From Gemmatimonadota bacterium (GTDB lineage: Bacteria > Latescibacterota > UBA2968), in contig VXRD01000153.1 in the NCBI GenBank assembly GCA_009838845.1, positions 1-32,895 on the forward strand: a stretch of DNA of 32,895 bases, in the 5' to 3' direction. Below the pieces are notes generated by a model. The model did not search any database and had not been told where the DNA came from. It was given only the letters and a program-made list of their open reading frames with translations. The position numbers and the translations under genes were made by a program. Positions 7,243-15,917 of the stretch are shown here, one piece after another; within the stretch, counting starts at the first letter, position 1; the number at the start of each line of letters is the position of its first letter.

Positions 7243-9231
7243 ATGGCAAGCAATGAACAATTGCTGGCAGAGATTGACCTGGCGGGATGTCCGCTGGGGA
7301 CGGTGCTGGATAAGACAGAACCGGATCAGAGTATCGAGGAGCAGTATTTCAATGGCTGGGGAAATGCGCTGGTCGCGCCCCCCAAGTGGAATATGCTGAG
7401 TAACTATCGGGTGGTGAAAGATGGGGACACAGAGGTGTTGGAGCACACTGCCAAGTCGGATCGGTGCCTGATAACGGGTGAGCCGCTGTGGGGGGATTAC
7501 ACGGTGGAAGCGCAGGTGCGACAGTTGAACGCATATACCCAGCCGGGCAATGACGATCCCCATGCGATTGTCGCCCGGTCGGGGGTTATGGTGCGGTATC
7601 AGGATTTGAGGCGGTATTATTATTTTTGTATGGAAGGGTTTGACCGGTTTGTGCTCTATCGGAGAGAAGACGAGGCCTGGACGATGCTGGCGGATCTTCC
7701 CAATGGATTTGATAGGGGAGAATATTACACGCTAAAAGTGGTGTGTGAGGGCGAGCGGTTTGCGTGTTATGTGAATGGGGAGCAGGCATTTGTAGCGTAT
7801 GACGATCGCTTTCCAACGGGGAAAGTAGGCGTGCGTACAAATACGCGGAGTCGCATGCGCGCGGTGCGCGTCACAACGGGTGCATCTGCCAATGCCGCGT
7901 ATGTGAGTCGGTTGGACGCCTATGAAAGAGAAGTGGCAGGGGAGGCGGAGAAGTATCCGAAGCCCGTGCTGTGGAAGCGGATTGATATCGGCGAGTTCTG
8001 GCCGTGTGAGGCCCGATACGGCGATTTTAGAGGGGCGGGACAAAAGGAAATTGTATTGCAAAAGGAGACGGATGAAGGCGTGCGCGTCGTGTGCCTGAAT
8101 TTTGATGGGGAAGTACAATACGATCGGAATTTTCCCGCTGCAAAAGGGCTGCAGAGGTCTGTGGTTCACGATCTGGATGGGGATGGAGTGGAAGATTTTA
8201 TCGGTATTGAGGATGACAGGTTAAAGCTGGTGAGCGGAAAGTCGGGTGAGGTGACGGCGGAAACAGAACTGCCGAGGACGGGACCGTATCGGGGATACAG
8301 GAATGCGAGCATGGGAGATGTTTTGCATTCGCTCCGGGTGATCTGGCCGTGTAAAATTAGAAAGACGGAGAAGGCACAGGATTTGATTTTGCGAGATGGG
8401 GATGGCGCGGGCACAGGGTATTCGATCTGGGCATTTGACGAAAATTTGAATTTGCGCTGGCGACAGGATGCGCACAATGCGTGGTACGGGATGTATATCT
8501 GGTTTTACGATGTGGATGGCGACGGGCGGGATGAAATTTTGCCAGGTTACGATCTGTACGATGGGGATGGCAACCATCTCTGGACAATGGAGGGTTCGGA
8601 GTACATCGAGGATTCCGGTGGTGCAGGGCATATTGACCACGCTTCTTTTGGGGAATTGGATGGGGATGAGAGCAATGGGCCAGAGGTCGGGATTGCGGGG
8701 AGCGATCCGGGATTTTTCCTGGTGGATGCGCGGGATGGCTCTTTGTTGAGTCACCTCCGCTATGGGCATGTGCAGGGGATTTACGCGGGGAATTTTAGAC
8801 CCGATTTGCCGGGGTTGGAGATGTGGATGGGTGATCGGTGGGGGACTTATGGGATTATGAATCTGGTGAGTGGGCAGGGAGATCCGCTGTCCCGGATGGA
8901 GCCGGATAACATGAGCCAGGGGGGACCGGCTGTGAATTGGGCAGGCGACGGGCAAGAGTTGTTGTTTATCAGTACCAGCGCGGAATCATTCGGGTTTTAC
9001 GATGCAGAGTGTCGCAAGGTGATCAAACCCGTGTGCGAGGGCGTGCCATTCGATTGGGCAGGCGGGGTTGTGGAAGATGTGGTGGGAGATTCGAGGGATG
9101 AGATTACGTATGTGCACGAGGGTGCCATTTATATTCTGACTCAGGATACGCCTTATAAGGGGGATAGGATCTACGCGCCTGAGCGGCGGATGGATATTTC
9201 GATACCGGGATGGAAGGAGCACGATGCTTGA
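7243..9231 (+). CDS. LamG/DUF1080-like domain fused to FG-GAP propeller, no signal peptide
   Basis: The start is ATG 7243, preceded by GGGAGGAAG at 7232-7240. Residues about 30-215 look like a concanavalin-A-like jelly roll of the LamG/DUF1080 (3-keto-disaccharide hydrolase-like) type, with 'YYYFCMEGFDRFVLYRR' and 'LKVVCEGERFACYVNGE'. Residues about 245-650 form a propeller with calcium-type loops (HDLDGDGVEDF, YDVDGDGRDEILPGYDLYDGDG, GELDGDESNGPEVGIAG), similar to family 11 rhamnogalacturonan lyases and to the protein at 761-2065. There is no signal peptide (MASNEQLLAEIDLAG). A carbohydrate-binding or lyase-like role is plausible, but no catalytic residue can be named. Its last eight bases overlap the next gene. 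Confidence 0.85.
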   Translation: MASNEQLLAEIDLAGCPLGTVLDKTEPDQSIEEQYFNGWGNALVAPPKWNMLSNYRVVKDGDTEVLEHTAKSDRCLITGEPLWGDYTVEAQVRQLNAYTQPGNDDPHAIVARSGVMVRYQDLRRYYYFCMEGFDRFVLYRREDEAWTMLADLPNGFDRGEYYTLKVVCEGERFACYVNGEQAFVAYDDRFPTGKVGVRTNTRSRMRAVRVTTGASANAAYVSRLDAYEREVAGEAEKYPKPVLWKRIDIGEFWPCEARYGDFRGAGQKEIVLQKETDEGVRVVCLNFDGEVQYDRNFPAAKGLQRSVVHDLDGDGVEDFIGIEDDRLKLVSGKSGEVTAETELPRTGPYRGYRNASMGDVLHSLRVIWPCKIRKTEKAQDLILRDGDGAGTGYSIWAFDENLNLRWRQDAHNAWYGMYIWFYDVDGDGRDEILPGYDLYDGDGNHLWTMEGSEYIEDSGGAGHIDHASFGELDGDESNGPEVGIAGSDPGFFLVDARDGSLLSHLRYGHVQGIYAGNFRPDLPGLEMWMGDRWGTYGIMNLVSGQGDPLSRMEPDNMSQGGPAVNWAGDGQELLFISTSAESFGFYDAECRKVIKPVCEGVPFDWAGGVVEDVVGDSRDEITYVHEGAIYILTQDTPYKGDRIYAPERRMDISIPGWKEHDA

Positions 9232-12200
9232 TATTCGTCGCACGATCGGGTTATTGATGGTGTTGAGTTTTGGATGCGGAGACGAGGAGATGGCTACGCC
9301 ATCCCCGGATTATGTCTCCGCATTCTATACGGGTGTGTTCGCGCTGGAGGTGGGGGCTTTTGACCGGGCGGATGCCAGTTTGAGCCGTGCTCTTATAATG
9401 GAACCCGATGAGCCAGCTGCGTGGGCAAATCGCGGGGTGTTGCGGTTGCGGCGCGGGGATTACGAGGGGGCTGCAAAAGACCTGGAGACAGCGCGTTCAC
9501 TGATGCCCGAAAGTGGCGATATTGTGATGTTACAGGGACTGGTCGAGCGCAGTAGAGGACAATCCGATGCTGCTATCGCGTTTTTCGAGGAAGCGGCGCA
9601 ACAGGGGCTTGTAAAGGCGCGATACGCACTGATGAAGGAGGTCGAGCGACGGGGAGGAGCAGGGAGCGAGGACGAGGTCTGGGCACAGTTGGAGGTATTG
9701 ATCAGACAGGTGCCGGATAATCCCGCGTTGTGGCTGGAGCGGGCGAGGCAGGCGGGCAAACGGGATGATGAAGAGGCTCTGCGCGCATCGGTGGAGAAGT
9801 TGGGAGAGTGGGCGGAAGGTTGGCCGGATGCGGCGCGGGTGCAGTTGCGCGGCTTGCAGGGCGAGATGGAAGGGGGGAGTGAGGTAGCAGTGCAAGCGAT
9901 GTTTTTGCACAATGTGTTGTTGCGCGATCCGATGTATCGGCGCGCTCTGGATGCGCTGATTGTGCCGGCTGAACGCCTGGGAGATCCCATAGTTGAATTT
10001 TTGAAGTTCAATGCGCCTCAGGCTATGCCAGCGCCTGCGGATTTAGACATGCACTTTGAACCCGAACCCGTTGTGGGTCTGGAGGGAAGTGATTGGCAGG
10101 TGCTCAAGCCTTTTTGGTCGAAAGAAGAGGTAGGGGTGGTTGCGGCGAGTGCTTCTCAAGTGTGGGGGGCGGAGGGGATTGCGCTCGATTTTCCAGATGT
10201 GTCGGAGATGGGTGGGATGCTGGCAGTTGATTGGAATAACGATTTTGCGTTAGATCTGGCGCTGGTGGGGGCAGAGGGTTTTCGATTGTTCCGACGTAAT
10301 GGAGATGGCGGAATTGAGGACGTGACTGATTCCATCGGGTTGGACGGAGAAGAGATAGCTGGCGTGTGGGGAGCAGATGTAGAGATGGATGGGGATGTCG
10401 ATTTCGTATTGGGACGTTCTACAGGACCGCCTCTCGTGTTGCAAAACAATGGGGATGGTTCGTTTGTGGCGCGAGAACTTTTCGGTAATGTAGATGGATT
10501 GAGGGGATTTGTGTGGGTAGATTGCGATGGGGATGGCGATCCCGATGCGGCGATGCTGGATCGGGAAGGGCAGTTGATCGAGGCGATTAACGAGCGGGCG
10601 GGTGTATTTACGCCGGGGGCGAAGAAGGCGGTGAATGGGGTTGCCCTGAGTGCGGGAGATCTGGATCGAGACGGGCGCTTAGAGCGCGTGGTTGTAGATC
10701 GAGATGGCGCTGTGATGGCTGTGTCGCAAGGGGAGATGCGCACGCTGATTCAGGCTGATTCAACCGCTGGTCCTGCTTCGCTTCTCATAGCGGATCTGGA
10801 TAATAATGGCGCGCTGGATCTGGTGTTTGGCAAACGCGCCTTTCTGGCGTCGGAAGAGGCTTACCATGCTCTGGACCTGCAAGCGCGCGTGACTGGTGTG
10901 GCGGATTTGACGGGCGATGGTCGGCTCGATTTGCTGGGTATTTCGGATGCAGACGAGGCACTGCAACTGGTGAATCGAGGTAATTTGGCGTATCATTGGC
11001 AGGCGATTCGTCCCGTGGGCGGTAGGGCTTTTGGCGATGGGCGGATCAATGCACTGGGTCTGGGTGCAGAAGTGGAATTGCGTTCGGGTGCGTTCTATCA
11101 GAAGCAAGTGGTGACGGATCCGGTGGTGCATTTTGGGTTGGGGACTTATACGGGGGCAGATCTCGTGCGGATTGTGTGGCCCAATGGGATGCCTCAGGTG
11201 GAGTTCGATCTGGAGGTGGATCAGGTGGCGCGTGCTGTACAGCGGTTGAAGGGGTCGTGCCCCTGGGTGTTTGCGCACAATGGGTCGGAGATGGTATTTG
11301 TAACGGATTTTCTGTGGCGGTCACCTCTGGGGATGCGGATCAATGCCCAGGTGGTTGCGGGTATTGATCAGACGGAAGATTGGGTGAAGGTTAGAGGCGA
11401 TCAACTAATTGCACAAAATGGGGTGTACGATATACGGATTACGGGTGAACTGTGGGAGACACATTTTGTCGATTGGGTGTCTCTCGTTGCAGTTGATCAC
11501 CCCGAGGGGACGGCGATTTTTGTGGATGAGCGTTTTGCCCGGGTCGTGCCATCGCTTGAGATTTACGCGACTACGCAGCCCCAGTCATTTGCTGTTGTGA
11601 AAGATGATCGGGGGCGCGATGTGACCGATAGGGTACGGGCGCGGGATGGACAGTATGTGGATACTTTTGGGCGGGGTATTTATCAAGGGGTGACGCGAGA
11701 ACACTATGTGGAGGTGGCGGTGGGAGACGAAGTGCCCAGAGAAGGACCTTTGTGGCTGGTCGGTCAGGGATGGATTCATCCGACGGATAGTTCGATCAAT
11801 GTGGCGCTGGGGCAGGGTAGCCATCCGCCACCCCAGGGCCTTTCGCTACATGTATTTGATGGGACTGATTGGCGCGTCGTGCATCCAGATCTGGGGTTTC
11901 CAGCCGGAAAGCGCAAGACGGTATTGATTGATCTGAGTGGCGTTTTTCCGCGAGACGTTCCCCGAAAATTTAGATTACAGACCAATCTGGAGATTTATTG
12001 GGATCGTTTGGCGTGGGCCGTGCCGCTTGAAGACAGTGTGATGACGGTTCAATCTGTGCCTTTGGCGCGTGCGCAGTTGCGTTATCGCGGGTTTTCACAG
12101 GTGGCGGAGGCAGATGCGAGTTCGCCCGAGGTGCCGGATTATCACGCGCTTGGCGGGACTTCTCAGATGTGGCGAGATCTCGTGGGATATTACACGCGAT

Positions 12201-12547
12201 ATGGCGATGTAGAGCCATTGCTGACACAGGTCGATGACCGATATGCGATTGTGAATGCGGGAGATGAAATCCAGTTGCTGTTTGTGGCTTTGCCCGATCC
12301 TGGTGAACTGGTGCGGGACTTTGTTTTGAAAGGCGATGGGTGGGTTAAGGATGGCGATTATAATACGGCTTTTTCAACGACGGTGTTGCCCTTGCCTGCG
12401 CATGGAGTTTTGTCTTATGATCGCGTGCCTACAACACTTGAAGATGATCCGGTGTTTAAGCGCAATGCAGAGGACTGGCAGCGGTTTCACACGCGGTATG
12501 TGACGCCCGATTGGTTTGATCGCGCGCTGAGGAATGACAGACCATGA
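9224..12547 (+). CDS. Large lipoprotein: TPR repeats, CRTAC1/FG-GAP propeller, UnbV-like region and a long unassigned C-terminal region
   Basis: The 1107-residue product starts at ATG 9224, overlapping the preceding gene by 8 bases. The N-terminus (IGLLMVLSFGC) is a lipoprotein-type signal with Cys18. Residues about 30-230 are TPR-like (AFYTGVFALEVGAFDRADAS; WANRGVLRLRRGDYEGAAKD). About 320-590 carry FG-GAP loops (DCDGDGDPDAAML, DLDNNGALDLVFG, DLTGDGRLDLLG). About 600-665 match the ASPIC/UnbV pattern (LGLGAEVELRSG, VVHFGLG, VRIVWPNG). The remaining roughly 440 residues (WVFAHNGSEMVFVTDFLWRS onward) are an extra domain I cannot assign to a family. The stop overlaps the next ATG in an ATGA, so it is translationally coupled to a second CRTAC1/UnbV protein. 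Confidence 0.85.
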   Translation: MLDIRRTIGLLMVLSFGCGDEEMATPSPDYVSAFYTGVFALEVGAFDRADASLSRALIMEPDEPAAWANRGVLRLRRGDYEGAAKDLETARSLMPESGDIVMLQGLVERSRGQSDAAIAFFEEAAQQGLVKARYALMKEVERRGGAGSEDEVWAQLEVLIRQVPDNPALWLERARQAGKRDDEEALRASVEKLGEWAEGWPDAARVQLRGLQGEMEGGSEVAVQAMFLHNVLLRDPMYRRALDALIVPAERLGDPIVEFLKFNAPQAMPAPADLDMHFEPEPVVGLEGSDWQVLKPFWSKEEVGVVAASASQVWGAEGIALDFPDVSEMGGMLAVDWNNDFALDLALVGAEGFRLFRRNGDGGIEDVTDSIGLDGEEIAGVWGADVEMDGDVDFVLGRSTGPPLVLQNNGDGSFVARELFGNVDGLRGFVWVDCDGDGDPDAAMLDREGQLIEAINERAGVFTPGAKKAVNGVALSAGDLDRDGRLERVVVDRDGAVMAVSQGEMRTLIQADSTAGPASLLIADLDNNGALDLVFGKRAFLASEEAYHALDLQARVTGVADLTGDGRLDLLGISDADEALQLVNRGNLAYHWQAIRPVGGRAFGDGRINALGLGAEVELRSGAFYQKQVVTDPVVHFGLGTYTGADLVRIVWPNGMPQVEFDLEVDQVARAVQRLKGSCPWVFAHNGSEMVFVTDFLWRSPLGMRINAQVVAGIDQTEDWVKVRGDQLIAQNGVYDIRITGELWETHFVDWVSLVAVDHPEGTAIFVDERFARVVPSLEIYATTQPQSFAVVKDDRGRDVTDRVRARDGQYVDTFGRGIYQGVTREHYVEVAVGDEVPREGPLWLVGQGWIHPTDSSINVALGQGSHPPPQGLSLHVFDGTDWRVVHPDLGFPAGKRKTVLIDLSGVFPRDVPRKFRLQTNLEIYWDRLAWAVPLEDSVMTVQSVPLARAQLRYRGFSQVAEADASSPEVPDYHALGGTSQMWRDLVGYYTRYGDVEPLLTQVDDRYAIVNAGDEIQLLFVALPDPGELVRDFVLKGDGWVKDGDYNTAFSTTVLPLPAHGVLSYDRVPTTLEDDPVFKRNAEDWQRFHTRYVTPDWFDRALRNDRP

Positions 12548-14346
12548 AAGACAGCGGGATAGAGGAGAGGCATCCCAATCGCGTCGTGCGGATTCTGGTG
12601 GTGCTGTTTTTTGGGCTATTGCTGGTAGCGCTGGGCGCGATGAAATGGGGGGGATGGCAGGTGGGGGAAATGGGTACTGATTTATCCTCTGTCAGCAGTG
12701 AACGATATGGATTCCATCTGAAGGAAGTTGGAAAACAGGTGGGGATCGATTTTGTACATGAAGCGCCTGTGCTGGATGCGAAACTGGATCATATTATGCC
12801 GATTATCGCGTCGATGGGCGCGGCAGTGTCGGTGGTGGATTACGACAGGGATGGCTGGCAGGATTTGTATGTGACCAGTAGTCGGAAGGGCAGTTTGAAC
12901 CGGCTGTATCGCAATTTGGGAGGGATGGGTTTTGAAGATGTGGCTGCTGCAATGGGTGTGGCGGATGTGAATCGGGCGGGCGTGAGTATGGGGTCTGTGT
13001 GGGGTGATTACGACAACGATGGGTTCGAAGATTTGTTTTTGTACAAATGGGGTCGTCCCGAGTTGTTTCGCAATCGGGAGGGGGAGGGATTTGAGCGCGT
13101 GACGGAAACAGCGGGTTTGCCCAGGTGGATCAATGCAGGGAGTGCAATTTGGGTAGATTACGACTGCGATGGGTATCTGGATATTTTTGTGGCGGGTTAC
13201 TGGCCCGAGTCCCTGAATTTGTGGGATTTGGAGTCCACGCGGATGATGCCGGAGAGTTTTGAATACGCGAATAATGGGGGGCGGAAGTATTTGTTGCGGA
13301 ATTTGGGCGATGGGACATTTAAAGATGTGACAATGAAGGTCGGGATCGCGAGCAGGAGGTGGACACTGGCGGTGGGTGCGGCGGATTTGAACGGCTCGGG
13401 GTTTCCCGACCTATTTTTGTCCAATGATTACGGGATTTCCGAGTTGTATGTGAACGAGGGCGGAAAACGGTTTGTCGAGATGGGAGAGCAAGCCGGGGTG
13501 GGCCGCCAGCCAAAAAGTGGGATGAATGCCGCATTTGGCGATGTGCTGAATCGGGGAGATCTGGCAATTTACGAGACCAATATTTCTCAGGCTGGCGTTC
13601 TCATTCAGGGGAATAATTTGTGGGTGCCCCTGGGGGGCGAGACCTTGCGGTTTGAGAATTTGGCCGGGGCGATGGGCGTGGATCTGGGCGGGTGGAGTTT
13701 TGGCGCGCAGTTTGGAGATTTGAACAACGATGGGGCGCTGGATCTCGTTTTGACCAATGGGTATGTTTCGGCAGATGGAAATGGGAATTACTGGTACGAT
13801 TTTTCTCAGGTGGCGGGCGGGCATAGCGCGATTATTTCTGATGCAAAAAACTGGCCGCCGATGCGGGGCAGGAGCTTGGCAGGCCATCAGACCAAGTGCG
13901 TTTGGGTGAACGACGGAGTGGGGCAATTTGTCGAGGTGGCACAGGCAGTGGGGGTTCGGGACCGATTCGACGGGCGCGCAGTGGCTCTGGTAGATCTGTG
14001 GAACCGGGGGGTGCTGGATGTGGTGGTGGCCAATCAGCGGGGACCGCTTTTGTTGTATCGCAATACAGTGCGGGCAGAGGCAAACTGGATTGGGTTCGAT
14101 CTGGTTGGGCAGCAGAGCAATCGCAGTGCGATTGGGGCGCGGGTGCAGGTGTTCTGGAATGACGAGGTGCAGGTGCAGGAGGTGTTGGGCGGTAGTGGCT
14201 ATGCCGCACAGAACCAGCGTCCGCTGCATTTTGGGTTAGGCGAGGGTGCGGCGGTTGATAGCATTGCAATACGCTGGCCGTCGGGACAGGTACAGATGTT
14301 TTACGCGCCCGAGGTGCGGCGGGTACATCGGATTTTAGAGAATTGA
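12544..14346 (+). CDS. Membrane-anchored CRTAC1/FG-GAP protein with ASPIC/UnbV domain
   Basis: This 600-residue protein has one N-terminal membrane segment at residues 14-33 (VVRILVVLFFGLLLVALGAM), acting as a signal anchor. About six FG-GAP blades follow (DYDRDGWQDLYV, DYDNDGFEDLFLY, DYDCDGYLDIFVAGYW, DLNGSGFPDLFLSNDYG, DLNNDGALDLVLTNG). A C-terminal ASPIC/UnbV domain spans about 513-600 (NWIGFDLVG, AIGARVQV, LHFGLGEG, IRWPSGQVQ). UnbV is named from a conserved protein of enediyne gene clusters, but the domain is far more widespread than those clusters. The gene overlaps the upstream gene by 4 bases and is followed after 1 base by an RnfD/NqrB-like membrane gene, so these three probably act together at the cytoplasmic membrane or periplasm. 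Confidence 0.9.
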   Translation: MKDSGIEERHPNRVVRILVVLFFGLLLVALGAMKWGGWQVGEMGTDLSSVSSERYGFHLKEVGKQVGIDFVHEAPVLDAKLDHIMPIIASMGAAVSVVDYDRDGWQDLYVTSSRKGSLNRLYRNLGGMGFEDVAAAMGVADVNRAGVSMGSVWGDYDNDGFEDLFLYKWGRPELFRNREGEGFERVTETAGLPRWINAGSAIWVDYDCDGYLDIFVAGYWPESLNLWDLESTRMMPESFEYANNGGRKYLLRNLGDGTFKDVTMKVGIASRRWTLAVGAADLNGSGFPDLFLSNDYGISELYVNEGGKRFVEMGEQAGVGRQPKSGMNAAFGDVLNRGDLAIYETNISQAGVLIQGNNLWVPLGGETLRFENLAGAMGVDLGGWSFGAQFGDLNNDGALDLVLTNGYVSADGNGNYWYDFSQVAGGHSAIISDAKNWPPMRGRSLAGHQTKCVWVNDGVGQFVEVAQAVGVRDRFDGRAVALVDLWNRGVLDVVVANQRGPLLLYRNTVRAEANWIGFDLVGQQSNRSAIGARVQVFWNDEVQVQEVLGGSGYAAQNQRPLHFGLGEGAAVDSIAIRWPSGQVQMFYAPEVRRVHRILEN

Positions 14347-14347
14347 A

Positions 14348-15163
14348 ATGGATCGAGTGAGCGGGTTCTGGAAGTCGGTCTGGGCGGGATTGCAAAGCCG
14401 CTATCTGTCACCGGCATTGATTACGTGCATTCTAATTGGAGGGCAGGTTACTTTTGGATTTTTGGAGAGTTTGGGGCAGACGCTGACAGCTATCCTGAGT
14501 AGCGTGCTGACGGAATTTGCACTGGGGCGATTGACGTGGGGGGTGTGGCCGGGGCTGGTCAGTGCGTATATTACCGGGATTAGTGTGGGGATTTTGATCC
14601 GCTCGCCTCTGTTTTGGCCTTATGTGTTGTGCAGTGTGTTGTCTATTGCATCTAAGTATGTGTTGCGATGGCGCGGCAGGCATTTGTGGAATCCGTCCAA
14701 TTTTGGGGTGAGTATTATGCTGTTTCTCGCCCCTGAAGTGGTGGCGGGGTTGAGTATCCAGTGGGGCAATACCCTGTGGACAATGGTAATCATCTGGATT
14801 CTGGGAAGTGCTGCGCTCTGGCGATTGCGACGATTTCATATCTGCGCGGTATATGTTATTTCATTTTTGGCCTTTGCCCTCATCCGTTGCGCGTTTACCG
14901 GACAGGCGTATTTGACGAGTATTGCGCCGATTACAGGACCAATGTATCAGTTGTTCATTTTTTTTATGATTACAGACCCCAGAACGACTGTATTGACGCG
15001 AAAAGGACAGTGCTTTGTCGCGTTTCTGGTGGCTTTTGTCGAGATGATTTTGCGCTTGAATGAAGCGATTTACGCGCCGTTTTACGCGCTGTTTCTGGTG
15101 GGACCCGCGGCGAATGCGTTTGAGATATGGCGAGGGAAGGCGAAGGGAACTGCTGATGGCTAA
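14348..15163 (+). CDS. RnfD/NqrB-like integral membrane protein (UnbU-like)
   Basis: The 271-residue product is polytopic, with roughly eight hydrophobic segments. 'HLWNPSNFGVSIML' in the middle and 'FFMITDPRTTVLTRKGQ' near residue 210 are the hallmark stretches of the RnfD/NqrB superfamily. The S-x-A-T type flavin-attachment motif of true RnfD/NqrB is not visible, and no other Rnf or Nqr subunit is nearby, so it is unlikely to be part of a standard Rnf complex. Its position one base downstream of a UnbV-domain gene suggests the UnbU-like subgroup, since UnbU is, to my knowledge, an RnfD-like membrane protein that accompanies UnbV. ATG 14348 follows the TGA of the upstream gene after one base. 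Confidence 0.7.
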   Translation: MDRVSGFWKSVWAGLQSRYLSPALITCILIGGQVTFGFLESLGQTLTAILSSVLTEFALGRLTWGVWPGLVSAYITGISVGILIRSPLFWPYVLCSVLSIASKYVLRWRGRHLWNPSNFGVSIMLFLAPEVVAGLSIQWGNTLWTMVIIWILGSAALWRLRRFHICAVYVISFLAFALIRCAFTGQAYLTSIAPITGPMYQLFIFFMITDPRTTVLTRKGQCFVAFLVAFVEMILRLNEAIYAPFYALFLVGPAANAFEIWRGKAKGTADG

Positions 15164-15168
15164 AACAG

Positions 15169-15909
15169 GTGGATTTTTTGGATATAATTGATTTTGTGGT
15201 GTTGGGGGTTGGCGGTTTTTTGATTGGCGTGATGCGTGCGGGATTTGGCGGTGGCATTGGTGTGGTGGCTGTGCCTGTTCTCGCGCTCGCAGTGCCCGCA
15301 AAATCCGCGCTGGGGCTTGTTTTGCCACTTTCTCTGGCAACCGATGTGATCAGTGCGCGGTACTACTGGGGGCATTGGGTTGGAGACCATGTCAAGGCGT
15401 TGATGCCCGGCATGGTGCTGGGTATTTTGATTGGTGCAGGTATTCTGGATATTGTGCCAGAGGTCTGGTTTCGGCGCATGTTAGGCGCGCTGGCATGCAT
15501 TTTTGCAGTGCTACAGGCCATGAGGGACCGGGTACTGGTGAATGTACGACCGCCGGGACCGTGGATGCGTTTTGGCGTTGGGGTGACTTTGGGGGCGGTT
15601 TCCACATTGGTTTCTGCGGGAGGCGTGATTTTGATGTTGTATTTGTTGCCACAGGGTCTGGTTGGGCGCACATTTGTGGGTACGGCGTGGATTTTTGGCA
15701 TTGCTTTGAATCTTTTGAAGTTGACGCCTTATGTTTTTTTGGGATTGATCAATTTCCAGAGTTTGGTGATGGATGTGTGGATGCTACCGGCTTTGTTCTT
15801 GGGGGCTGCGGTCGGTTTGTTTTTGAATCGACGGTTGTCCCCAGTGTGGTTTAACCGCAGCGTGCTGGTTCTGGTGCTGGGAATTGGACTGAAATTGATG
15901 TTGTCGTGA
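15169..15909 (+). CDS. Sulfite exporter TauE/SafE family permease
   Basis: This 246-residue membrane protein has about seven hydrophobic segments and the family's N-terminal signature (GVGGFLIGVMRAGFGGGIGVVAVPVLAL), followed by a second half (LGAVSTLVSAGGVILMLYLLP) that repeats the pattern. TauE/SafE proteins move sulfite, sulfoacetate or other organic anions across the cytoplasmic membrane; the substrate cannot be read here. The start is GTG 15169, five bases after the previous stop, with only a weak AACAGG ribosome site, consistent with translational coupling. The stop overlaps a possible GTG start of the next gene. Confidence 0.85.
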   Translation: MDFLDIIDFVVLGVGGFLIGVMRAGFGGGIGVVAVPVLALAVPAKSALGLVLPLSLATDVISARYYWGHWVGDHVKALMPGMVLGILIGAGILDIVPEVWFRRMLGALACIFAVLQAMRDRVLVNVRPPGPWMRFGVGVTLGAVSTLVSAGGVILMLYLLPQGLVGRTFVGTAWIFGIALNLLKLTPYVFLGLINFQSLVMDVWMLPALFLGAAVGLFLNRRLSPVWFNRSVLVLVLGIGLKLMLS

Positions 15910-15917
15910 GGTGTTGT

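Noticed and set aside
14348-15163. RnfD as part of a sodium- or proton-pumping Rnf complex
   Set aside because: No RnfA, B, C, E or G gene is nearby and the flavin-attachment motif is not visible. The UnbV neighbour favours a UnbU-like protein.
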